DNA from: JABDJX01 sp039942715
Lineage (GTDB): Bacteria > Pseudomonadota > Alphaproteobacteria > Rhodobacterales > Rhodobacteraceae
Direction of reading: 5' to 3'
NCBI GenBank assembly: GCA_039942715.1
Contig: JBDVBY010000011.1
Location: forward strand, 124,001 to 188,000
Length of the DNA: 64,000 bases
The notes under the pieces were generated by a model, which did no database searches, was not told the origin of the DNA, and saw nothing but the letters and a program-made list of their open reading frames with translations. Position 1 is the stretch's first letter. Every line of letters begins with the position of its first letter. A program made the position numbers and the translations under genes. This document shows positions 57,370-64,000 of the stretch, one piece after another.

Positions 57370-57891
57370 ATGACGACACGCCCAATCCTAATCCACCCAG
57401 ACCCCCGCCTCAAAAAGGTGGCCGAGTCCATTGACGCGGTCGACGACACGCTGCGCAAGTTGGCTGATGACATGTTAGAGACGATGTATGCCGCTCCGGG
57501 TATCGGGCTGGCAGCGCCTCAGGTGGGGATATTGCAGCGTATGTTGGTAATGGATTGCGTGAAAGAAGAGGGCGCTGCACCTGAGCCTATGGTGTTGATC
57601 AATCCAAAGGTCGTTTGGAGTTCTGACAACAAAAACGTCTACGAAGAGGGCTGCCTTTCGATTCCTGACGAGTACGCCGATGTCGAACGCCCAGCCGAGG
57701 TTGAGATCACTTGGACCAATCTGGAGGGGGCTGAGCAAAGTGCGAAGTTTGATGGTCTTTGGGCAACGTGCGTGCAGCACGAAATTGATCACCTCGATGG
57801 CAAGCTATTCATCGATTACCTCAAGCCGCTAAAACGCCAATTGATCACCCGGCGCATGCAAAAGCTTAAGCGCGAAAAAGCGCGGGCTTGA
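57370..57891 (+). CDS. def: Peptide deformylase
   Basis: Def removes the N-formyl group from nascent proteins. ATG 57370 gives 173 residues, the family length; the frame is open to 57334. All three motifs are intact: GIGLAAPQ (motif I), EGCLSIPDE with the metal Cys (motif II), and HEIDHLDGKLF with two metal His and the catalytic Glu (motif III). The C-terminal basic helix (LITRRMQKLKREKARA) is typical. It leads a tight set def, def-like, fmt that covers formylation and deformylation. Confidence 0.98.
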   Translation: MTTRPILIHPDPRLKKVAESIDAVDDTLRKLADDMLETMYAAPGIGLAAPQVGILQRMLVMDCVKEEGAAPEPMVLINPKVVWSSDNKNVYEEGCLSIPDEYADVERPAEVEITWTNLEGAEQSAKFDGLWATCVQHEIDHLDGKLFIDYLKPLKRQLITRRMQKLKREKARA

Positions 57892-57893
57892 TC

Positions 57894-58391
57894 ATGTCTG
57901 AGCGCGCGATTGTGCCTTGGCCCGACAAGCGGCTTACGACCAAAGCCTTGCCTGTCGAAAGTATCACTGACGAAACTCTCGCGATTTGGGACGACATGAT
58001 CGCAACCATGGAAGCGATGCCGGGGTATGGGTTGGCTGCTCCACAACTTGGCGTGCTACAGTGTTTGGCCGTCGTCGATTGCTCTAGCGAACGCGGGCAG
58101 GTGGTCCGGCTTGCCAACCCAAAAATCATCGCTCAATCCGACGAGATGTTTGAATGGAGCGAAGCCTCGCCAAATCTGCCCGGCGTCTCGGCCAAGCTAT
58201 CGCGTCCAGCGCGCGTAGCCGTGGCCTTCATGGATGAAACGGGCGCGATGCGCGAGCGAGAGTTCAGTAACCTTTGGTCGACAAGTGTGCAGCATCAGAT
58301 TGACCACTTGAACGGCAAGATGTTCTTTGATCGTTTGAGCCGCACCAAAAAACAGATGTTGATAAAGAAGGCGCGAAAGGGCGTGGCATGA
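57894..58391 (+). CDS. Degenerate peptide deformylase paralogue lacking catalytic residues
   Basis: The 165-residue protein keeps the deformylase fold and motif I (PGYGLAAPQLG, residues 43-53). The second motif reads EASPNLPG (90-97) instead of EGCLSIPD, so the metal-binding Cys is a Ser. The third reads HQIDHLNGKMF (134-144) instead of HEIDH, so the catalytic Glu is a Gln. Classical deformylase activity is therefore unlikely. It starts two bases after def and overlaps fmt by ATGA, and its frame is otherwise clean, which argues for a maintained function rather than decay. It may regulate or partner Def, or bind formylated peptides. Confidence 0.88.
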   Translation: MSERAIVPWPDKRLTTKALPVESITDETLAIWDDMIATMEAMPGYGLAAPQLGVLQCLAVVDCSSERGQVVRLANPKIIAQSDEMFEWSEASPNLPGVSAKLSRPARVAVAFMDETGAMREREFSNLWSTSVQHQIDHLNGKMFFDRLSRTKKQMLIKKARKGVA

Positions 58392-59287
58392 GGTTGATCT
58401 TCATGGGCACTCCCGATTTCTCCGTGCCCGCCTTGGACGCGCTTCATACTGCCGGCCACGAGATTGTTGCCGTTTATACACAACCGCCACGTCCTGCGGG
58501 TCGTGGCAAAAAGGACCGCCGAACCGCCGTACACGCGCGCGCTGAAACGCTTGGTCTTCAAGTCCATCATCCCAAATCATTGAAGTCAGCCGAAGCGCAG
58601 GGCGATTTTTCTGCTTTAAGCGCCGAAATTGCCGTTGTCGTTGCCTACGGCTTGATCCTGCCCCAACCCGTGCTTGATGCGCCAAAACATGGGTGTTTGA
58701 ACATTCACGCATCGCTTTTGCCGCGTTGGCGTGGTGCCGCTCCGATCCATCGCGCTATTATGGCGGGTGACAAGCGAACCGGTGTTGGGATCATGCAAAT
58801 GGAGGCCGGTTTGGATACAGGCCCCGTTCTGCTGACAGGCGAAACTCCGATTGGGGTAGAGGAAACAACAGGTGATCTTCATGATCGACTAGCCGCAATG
58901 GGAGCCGATTTGATCACACAAGCGCTCTCAGAACTAGACGATCTTTCACCTGAACCTCAGTCGGAAGCGGGCGTGACTTATGCATCAAAGATCGACAAAA
59001 CAGAGGCGCGCGTTGATTGGACAAAACCTGCGATTGAGGTCGATCAGCTGATCCGGGGCCTTTCGCCGTTTCCCGGCGCTTGGTGTGAAATTGCAGGCGA
59101 GAGGGTCAAGCTTCTGCGCTCGCGCTTGGTTGACGCTAGTGGAGCCCCCGGCGCTCACTTGGGTGGATTTCGGATCGCTTGTGGCTCAGGTGCAATCGAA
59201 GTGCTGCAAGCTCAGCGGCAGGGAAAACGCGCGATGGCGGGTGATGAAATCCTGCGCGGCATGACGCTTCCCGACACACTCGATTAA
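58388..59287 (+). CDS. fmt: Methionyl-tRNA formyltransferase
   Basis: Fmt formylates initiator methionyl-tRNA with 10-formyl-tetrahydrofolate. The protein has 299 residues. It starts with the family motif LIFMGTPDFSVPALDAL. The folate-binding and catalytic region is GCLNIHASLLPRWRGAAPIHRAI (Asn and His), and DTGPVLLTGETPI supplies the catalytic Asp. The C-terminal OB-like tRNA-binding domain starts near residue 205 (YASKIDKTEARVDW). It overlaps the deformylase-like gene by four bases. Confidence 0.98.
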   Translation: MRLIFMGTPDFSVPALDALHTAGHEIVAVYTQPPRPAGRGKKDRRTAVHARAETLGLQVHHPKSLKSAEAQGDFSALSAEIAVVVAYGLILPQPVLDAPKHGCLNIHASLLPRWRGAAPIHRAIMAGDKRTGVGIMQMEAGLDTGPVLLTGETPIGVEETTGDLHDRLAAMGADLITQALSELDDLSPEPQSEAGVTYASKIDKTEARVDWTKPAIEVDQLIRGLSPFPGAWCEIAGERVKLLRSRLVDASGAPGAHLGGFRIACGSGAIEVLQAQRQGKRAMAGDEILRGMTLPDTLD

Positions 59288-59290
59288 GTC

Positions 59291-60031
59291 TTAGGCGACC
59301 CAACCAGTTGAAATAGCCCGCACCCAGTTCTCGGCCCCTTTAGCCTTGGCCAAAGCAATCATTTCGCTTGGATCATAAGGGACGCCAACGAGATCGACGC
59401 GCCAGTCGTCCTCAACAGACTCAACGATTGCATACCGAGCATCCGGCGCTCCGGTTTGATGCACGAATGCAGGATCAAAACGCGTGTCCAAATAGGCTGG
59501 GCACCCCACCGAACCTGTATTCGCGATCCTTTGCCCATTCGGCAGTTTCACGCTGCGCGGGGTATGCGTGTGTCCGCAAAGGATCATCGGTGCGCTAACA
59601 GAGCCAAGTCGTGCCTCGACCTCTGCCAAATCGCGGGCAACCAGTCGGTCTGCTGGGCTGCGAAAATCCAGCCAGTTCTCGTCGTCCTTCGCAGGAGTGG
59701 CATGGCACAGGAACAAACCATCGACCTCAAGCGTCAGAGGAAACGAACGAAGCCATTCGCCATGATCCGAGCTCAGGTCATCAATCACCCAAGCCTCCCA
59801 TTTGCCCATCTCTGCCTTTGGGCGATCATATAGCTGGCGATCATGGTTGCCGCGCACAGTTGGCAGATCAAGCGACATCAAAAGATCAGCCGTTCCCTTT
59901 GCATCGAATGGACCACTAATCGTATCGCCAAGGTTCACGATCTTGCTGATGCCGCGCCGCTCAATATCGGCAAGAACGGCCTTTAGCGCCGCGATGTTGC
60001 CATGGATGTCACTCATTGCAGCTATCCGCAT
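59291..60031 (-). CDS. Metallophosphoesterase (YfcE/calcineurin-like)
   Basis: The 246-residue protein has a complete dinuclear metal site: DIHGN (residues 8-12), LGDTISG, VRGNHD, LCHATP and CGHTHTP. Such enzymes hydrolyse phosphodiesters or phosphate monoesters; the physiological substrate here is unknown. There is no signal peptide, so it is cytoplasmic. Its start overlaps the end of the Nudix gene by ten bases on the same strand, so the two hydrolases are coexpressed. ATG at residue 6 is an alternative start. Confidence 0.92.
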   Translation of the reverse strand: MRIAAMSDIHGNIAALKAVLADIERRGISKIVNLGDTISGPFDAKGTADLLMSLDLPTVRGNHDRQLYDRPKAEMGKWEAWVIDDLSSDHGEWLRSFPLTLEVDGLFLCHATPAKDDENWLDFRSPADRLVARDLAEVEARLGSVSAPMILCGHTHTPRSVKLPNGQRIANTGSVGCPAYLDTRFDPAFVHQTGAPDARYAIVESVEDDWRVDLVGVPYDPSEMIALAKAKGAENWVRAISTGWVA

Positions 60032-60471
60032 GGGTGGCCCTTTTCTAAGTAGCCGCGAAGGCGTGAAACAAGAATTGGAACAGCGCGGGCTTCATTCAAA
60101 AACCAATCGATATTGGCAAGTTTCCAGCCTTGGCCTTCGCTCCCAAAACCAACGCTTGTGTGGTCGAACCCTGACTGGTTAGAGACAAAAAACCAAGACG
60201 TGCCACCGTCAGATCGGCATTCAAAGCCGTTATGTAAGTCAGTCTTTTGATAAACGAGCCCAAGCTCTTCCTTCAATTCACGCAACACACAGTCAGCAGG
60301 AGATTCGTTGCCCTCACGCCCGCCCCCGGGCAGGTCCCAGTGATTGGCGTAGTCAATTTCTGACAGATCATCGCGCAACAGGGTCACCACGTGATCGCCC
60401 ACTAAAATAGCCAGTTTCGCGCCGTGAAATGTCATACGGAATTCTTTGCACGCGGCTTTCGTATTTGCCAT
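60022..60471 (-). CDS. Nudix hydrolase
   Basis: The 149-residue protein has the Nudix box GGREGNESPADCVLRELKEELGL (G-x5-E-x7-RE-xx-EE-x-G) at about residues 50-72, preceded by YANHWDLPGG. Nudix enzymes cleave nucleoside diphosphates linked to another group. The substrate cannot be deduced. ATG 60471 has no good ribosome-binding site; ATG 60435 is a possible start. It diverges from dinB with only 34 bp between starts, so their promoters overlap. Confidence 0.9.
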   Translation of the reverse strand: MANTKAACKEFRMTFHGAKLAILVGDHVVTLLRDDLSEIDYANHWDLPGGGREGNESPADCVLRELKEELGLVYQKTDLHNGFECRSDGGTSWFFVSNQSGFDHTSVGFGSEGQGWKLANIDWFLNEARAVPILVSRLRGYLEKGHPCG

Positions 60472-60505
60472 CCCAAACTGTGCACACTGCGCCTATACTC
60501 ACTCT

Positions 60506-61759
60506 ATGCCAGCGCTTTGCCGAGATTGTCTTACCACCTTTAAAGCCGGGTCGCGTTGCCCGGCTTGTGGGCGGCCACGCATCATGGCCCACCCCGAGCT
60601 TTTTGACCTGTCCATCGCGCATATGGATTGCGATGCCTTTTATGCCAGTGTCGAAAAACGCGATGATCCTAGCCTGCGCGACAAGCCGGTAATCATCGGT
60701 GGCGGGCGGCGCGGAGTGGTTTCAACCGCCTGTTACATCGCGCGCATCAAAGGGGTGCGCTCGGCAATGCCTATGTTTAAGGCGCTAAAACTTTGTCCTG
60801 ATGCTGTGGTCGTAAAAGGGCGGATGGACGCGTATGTAGCCGCCAGCCGTGACATCCGCGCGATGATGGATGATCTGACACCCGTGATCGAACCACTAAG
60901 TTTGGACGAAGCATTTATCGATCTGACCGGTACCGCGCGCCTGCACGGAAAACCGCCCGCTGTAATGCTGGCAGGGCTGGTCAAAAGGATGGAAGATGAA
61001 CTAGGCCTTTCAGGCTCGATAGGACTTTCGCACAATAAGTTTCTTGCCAAAGTTGCCTCTGATCTGGATAAGCCGCGAGGGTTTTCGGTGATCGGCGCGG
61101 CCGAGACTGTAGAGTTTCTGAAACCCCAACCCGTCAGTCTGATTTGGGGAGTGGGTGCACAAACCAAAGCTTCGCTGGATAAAGCAGGCATCCGTACATT
61201 TACTGACCTGCTGCGCTGGGAAAAGATTGACTTGGTCGCGCGTTTTGGCGGCATGGGAGAGCGTCTGTATCACCTGGCGCGTGGCGAGGATCATCGCCGG
61301 ATTTCGGCCCATGCACCGGTGAAGTCGATATCAAACGAGACGACGTTCTCCGACGATACATCAAGCGTTGAGATCTTGGACGGTCACATCTGGCGATTGG
61401 CTGAGAACGTGGCGGATCGTGCGAAGGCCAAAGACAAAGCGGGGCGCGTCGTGAACCTAAAGCTCAAAAGAGCGAACCACACTGTGCTGTCACGACAAAC
61501 AAGTCTAAGCGAACCGACGCAGATCGCCGATCGTATCTACCGCACAGCGCGCGCGTTGTTTGATCAGGTTGGCGACGAAGGCCCATACCGTTTGATTGGC
61601 GTCGGAATTTCGCATCTGACGCAATCGGATGCCGCCGAAACGGGCGGTGATCTTTTGGACCCAGATGCCAAGGTGCGCGCTGATGCTGAGCGGGCTTCGG
61701 ATAAGATACGCGAACGCTTTGGCTCGGATGCGATAATTAAGGGGCGCGCACTGCGATAA
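60506..61759 (+). CDS. dinB: DNA polymerase IV with N-terminal zinc ribbon
   Basis: DinB is the Y-family polymerase for translesion synthesis. ATG 60506 gives 417 residues; the frame is open to 60446. The first 25 residues hold two CxxC pairs (CRDC and CPACG; Cys5, 8, 18, 21), a zinc ribbon absent from E. coli DinB. The polymerase follows: HMDCDAFYASVE and SLDEAFIDLTG carry the catalytic acids, and the little-finger domain includes SISNETTFSDDT. No LexA box was recognised upstream. Similar extensions are familiar in Rhodobacteraceae. Confidence 0.94.
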   Translation: MPALCRDCLTTFKAGSRCPACGRPRIMAHPELFDLSIAHMDCDAFYASVEKRDDPSLRDKPVIIGGGRRGVVSTACYIARIKGVRSAMPMFKALKLCPDAVVVKGRMDAYVAASRDIRAMMDDLTPVIEPLSLDEAFIDLTGTARLHGKPPAVMLAGLVKRMEDELGLSGSIGLSHNKFLAKVASDLDKPRGFSVIGAAETVEFLKPQPVSLIWGVGAQTKASLDKAGIRTFTDLLRWEKIDLVARFGGMGERLYHLARGEDHRRISAHAPVKSISNETTFSDDTSSVEILDGHIWRLAENVADRAKAKDKAGRVVNLKLKRANHTVLSRQTSLSEPTQIADRIYRTARALFDQVGDEGPYRLIGVGISHLTQSDAAETGGDLLDPDAKVRADAERASDKIRERFGSDAIIKGRALR

Positions 61760-61761
61760 GG

Positions 61762-61785
61762 TGCCGGGCGCCCTTACGCCCGGCA
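61762..61785. terminator. GC hairpin between convergent dinB and CAP gene
   Basis: TGCCGGGCG (61762-61770) and CGCCCGGCA (61777-61785) form a perfect nine-base stem with a six-base loop, between two convergent stops. There is no U-run, so an intrinsic terminator is doubtful, but it may block 3' exonuclease or read-through. Confidence 0.5.
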
Positions 61786-61790
61786 ATGTC

Positions 61791-62837
61791 TTAAATGCAT
61801 TGCAAAGCAAGCTCTTCCTCGTCGTCCTCTTCAAAAAGATCGCACGAGAGCGCGTCGTTCGTATCACCCGGGCCCATCATCAGATCCGTCATGGACATCG
61901 CATCGTCGTTGTTTGCAACCTCAGTCATGAACGTCCAATCATCAATTGCGTTCTGAAAGGCTGTCATCAACTTTTCCTGTGTAGTTTCAAGTGTGACCTG
62001 TTCGCCATCGCGATTGAATTTGAACACATCCGACAAATCGACGGTAAGACTGGTTGGTGCGCAATCCAGCGGCATGTCTTCCATCGCTATGACTTGCGGT
62101 GGCGCAGTTGGCTTTGGTTCAAATTCGGGCCAATCATCGTTGGTCTCTGGCACGTCTTCGGCGACAACGGGCATATCATCGTCAACAACAATGACCGGTA
62201 CGTCATCATCAACGACGAGGACTGGTTCGTCATCTTCAATGTCAGGTCGCTCTGTTTCGGGGTCCACGGTCTCGGGTGCAGTTGGTGTACCTGGGTCATC
62301 TTCGCCTTCTCCCTCTGCAAGCATATCATCGACAATCTCTGGAGCATCGTCACCGATCTCTTCGTCAACGAATGCGCTGATGTCAGCGTCGGTGGTGCCG
62401 AAAACCTGTGTCACCATCACCGCCTCAAAATCGCCGCTGGCGCTTGAGAACGTGCCGGTTTCGATCCCAATGCCAATGTCTCGTGCATCCGGGTTCAGAA
62501 TATTCGCACGGTGGCCGGGGCTGTTCATCAAGCTCGCGTGAACTTGCGCAACATCGTCAACAAAGCCCTCTTCGCCATGCGCACTTTGCCAGCCGATATT
62601 TTCCAGCGCCAGACTGGCCCCTTCAAATGGATACCCAGCCTCTTCCATGCGCTCAGAAGGCGAAGATCCAGCATCGCCGCTGTGCGAAAACTGATTTGTC
62701 TCAAGCATCCACGCACTGTGCGTTTCTGCGGCATCGTTCAAAAGTGTTATAAGCCGAAGCGGCTCAAGACCCGCGGCGGCGCGCTCGTCGTTGATAAGCG
62801 CAAGCATACCAAGTTCTAGTGGATTTGCAGTGGACAT
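61791..62837 (-). CDS. CAP/SCP-domain protein with long acidic tail
   Basis: The 348-residue protein has an N-terminal CAP (SCP/TAPS) domain, about residues 5-150. Visible are ELGMLALINDERAAAGL, the metal-type His in AETHSAWM and FSHSGDAG, and SLMNSPGHRANIL with the second His. There is no signal peptide. Next comes a long Asp/Glu/Val/Pro segment (about 155-245) with repeats such as VVDDDVPVIVVDDD, then a 100-residue C-terminal domain ending in a hydrophobic LALQCI. The lack of a signal peptide and the acidic build suggest type I secretion, but no RTX repeats are present. Role unknown. Confidence 0.82.
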   Translation of the reverse strand: MSTANPLELGMLALINDERAAAGLEPLRLITLLNDAAETHSAWMLETNQFSHSGDAGSSPSERMEEAGYPFEGASLALENIGWQSAHGEEGFVDDVAQVHASLMNSPGHRANILNPDARDIGIGIETGTFSSASGDFEAVMVTQVFGTTDADISAFVDEEIGDDAPEIVDDMLAEGEGEDDPGTPTAPETVDPETERPDIEDDEPVLVVDDDVPVIVVDDDMPVVAEDVPETNDDWPEFEPKPTAPPQVIAMEDMPLDCAPTSLTVDLSDVFKFNRDGEQVTLETTQEKLMTAFQNAIDDWTFMTEVANNDDAMSMTDLMMGPGDTNDALSCDLFEEDDEEELALQCI

Positions 62838-63007
62838 CTTTTTGTTCCTTTGCAGTGTTTGGGACTGCAGATGTCACTTGGATTGGTGGTTGGTGCTAGG
62901 CGAAGCGGAAAACTGCTGCGTTTCTGGCACTGGAACGCCGAAATGGGCACGTGGGCACAGCACCAAAATGCCGAGCATATGTTTGCGCATTGTAAGCTAG
63001 AATTGGC

Positions 63008-64000
63008 TTAGTCTATCAAGATAGGTGGGCGCGGAACGGGGCGCTTAAATTCGCCTTTGCGTGCCTTGCGTTCATGGCCGGGCATCGCAATCAGCTCGGC
63101 TGAAAAATCGAGTGGTGCGACTTCACCGGTGAGGCGGGCGCGATAGACTGGCAGGCTTTCGGCCACGCGCATCACGTAATTTCGAGTCTCGTTGAACGGA
63201 ATGTGCTCAATCCAGTCTACGATATCAATTTCACCGCGTCGGGGATCACCACGCGTTTTCATCCAGCGGATCGGCCGACCGGGTCCGGCATTATATCCGG
63301 CCGAAACCATTACGATGTTCCCATCAAAAATTTCCATCAGCTCATCAAGATAAGCTGTGCCGAGACGCGCATTATAAGCAGGCTCGCTTGTCAGGCGGTC
63401 GCGGCTGTAGGGGATTTGAAGGTATCGCGCGACAGCTTTGGCAGTGGCGGGCATCAATTGCATCAAACCGCGGGCGCCAACGCCGCTTTTGACAACTGGA
63501 TCAAATTCGCTTTCGCGCCGGGCAATAGCCAGCGCCAGTTCTTCTTGAACGGGCATGTCGATCACACCAAGCGAGGCGAGCGGAAAGTAAGCGTGGGGCA
63601 CGACAATGCCCCGTCGCGCTGATTGCTTGCCCACCATCACTGCAAGATGCGGTTTATTCTGTTCCAGAAGAAAGGTGCCTAGGCTGCCAATTTCTTCTGC
63701 TGGCAAAGTCTCGGTCATATGACGCAGGAATTGTTCTGCGCGGTTCAAATCACCACTGGCAATGAAAAGGCGTGCGGCGGAAAAGACGGTGTCACCTGCA
63801 AAGGACGCCTTGCGCCAGTTAGGGTAGGTTTCACGCCCAGTCAGTGATGGCTTCATTGGGACATTACCGCGTTCTGCCGCAAGCAGGCCATAAAAACTGG
63901 TCTGATATTCAGCGCCAAACGCATAGGCCAAACGCGCATTTTCAGCGTCATCCATGGCTTCGTAAGCGCGACCTTCCCAATACCCGGCGCGCCCAAGCGA
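63008..64000 (-). CDS. slt: Soluble lytic murein transglycosylase, Slt70 type (5' end outside the window)
   Basis: Slt cleaves the MurNAc-GlcNAc bond of peptidoglycan, forming 1,6-anhydro products. The frame reaches the right edge without a start, leaving 330 residues. The visible part begins in the helical superhelix (GRAGYWEGRAYEAM) and continues into the lysozyme-like domain. The catalytic Glu is in IARRESEFDPVVKSGVGARGLMQLMP, and AGYNAGPGRPIRW is the later conserved motif. The C-terminus is Pro/Arg-rich. The ATG at 63955 is internal, since homologous sequence continues upstream of it. Confidence 0.95.
   Translation of the reverse strand, partial: SLGRAGYWEGRAYEAMDDAENARLAYAFGAEYQTSFYGLLAAERGNVPMKPSLTGRETYPNWRKASFAGDTVFSAARLFIASGDLNRAEQFLRHMTETLPAEEIGSLGTFLLEQNKPHLAVMVGKQSARRGIVVPHAYFPLASLGVIDMPVQEELALAIARRESEFDPVVKSGVGARGLMQLMPATAKAVARYLQIPYSRDRLTSEPAYNARLGTAYLDELMEIFDGNIVMVSAGYNAGPGRPIRWMKTRGDPRRGEIDIVDWIEHIPFNETRNYVMRVAESLPVYRARLTGEVAPLDFSAELIAMPGHERKARKGEFKRPVPRPPILID

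Noticed and set aside
57894..58391. Pseudogene call for the second deformylase
   Set aside because: The frame is intact, has normal length and is translationally coupled on both sides. Only catalytic residues are replaced, so it is listed as a coding gene.
1..64000. CRISPR arrays, insertion sequences, prophage genes, toxin-antitoxin pairs or attachment sites
   Set aside because: No regularly spaced repeats, transposase, integrase or phage protein motifs were seen on either strand. The two tRNA genes have no flanking duplications of their 3' ends that I could detect.

Overview
The window reads as a chromosomal segment of an alphaproteobacterium, most probably a marine member of the Rhodobacteraceae (Roseobacter group). 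The grounds are the gene content and order (dnaKJ, lptCAB-hpf-ptsN, tRNA-Trp-secE, nusG-rplKA), the glcDEF and bhcABCD clusters, the TRAP transporter and the protein sequences, which look like those of roseobacters. This is recognition by eye, not a database match. No phage, transposase, CRISPR array or rRNA gene was seen. Both ends cut genes: secA at the left edge and an Slt-type lytic transglycosylase at the right edge.

Layout, left to right. 1-9.3 kb: secA 3' end, two exported proteins (one a periplasmic-binding/OmpA fusion), radC, a stand-alone J protein, dnaJ and dnaK behind a good RpoH-type promoter, and alkB. 9.4-19.3 kb: an exported Lys/Ala-rich protein, then a surface-polysaccharide block with an ABC-2 permease, cysQ, galU, four glycosyltransferases and a two-domain sulfotransferase. 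CysQ removes the PAP that sulfotransferases release, so the block suggests a sulfated glycan. 19.3-23.1 kb: lipopolysaccharide transport genes lptC-lptA-lptB with hpf and ptsN, plus a short ribonuclease D. 23.1-26.5 kb: a catabolic operon of aldehyde dehydrogenase, SDR and Fe(II)/2-oxoglutarate dioxygenase. 26.5-33.5 kb: tRNA-Lys, a ClpP-like lipoprotein, dapF, mtaB, a GST-like protein, an FMN-binding protein, hsp20, a Tat-exported MsrB and a TPR protein. 33.5-41 kb: tRNA-Trp and secE, separated from nusG by two unrelated genes, then rplK-rplA, a small membrane protein and two trypsin-like proteases.

41-57.3 kb is the metabolic centrepiece. glcD-glcE-(small membrane protein)-glcF encode glycolate oxidase, which makes glyoxylate. 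A large chemoreceptor gene diverges from glcD and is followed by a DctP-DctQ-DctM TRAP transporter. Facing the transporter is a complete beta-hydroxyaspartate cycle operon bhcA-bhcB-bhcC-bhcD with its divergent IclR regulator bhcR. Together these could sense, import, oxidise and assimilate two-carbon acids: two glyoxylate become one oxaloacetate without loss of CO2. The enzyme set matches the known cycle. The link to the chemoreceptor and TRAP transporter is inferred from position.

57.3-64 kb: peptide deformylase, a second deformylase-like protein that has lost its catalytic Cys and Glu, fmt, a metallophosphoesterase, a Nudix hydrolase, a DinB polymerase with an N-terminal zinc ribbon, a CAP-domain protein with a very acidic tail, and the transglycosylase. 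Several start codons were moved inward from the longest open frame because of ribosome-binding sites, overlaps or family N-termini. These choices are stated in each entry.
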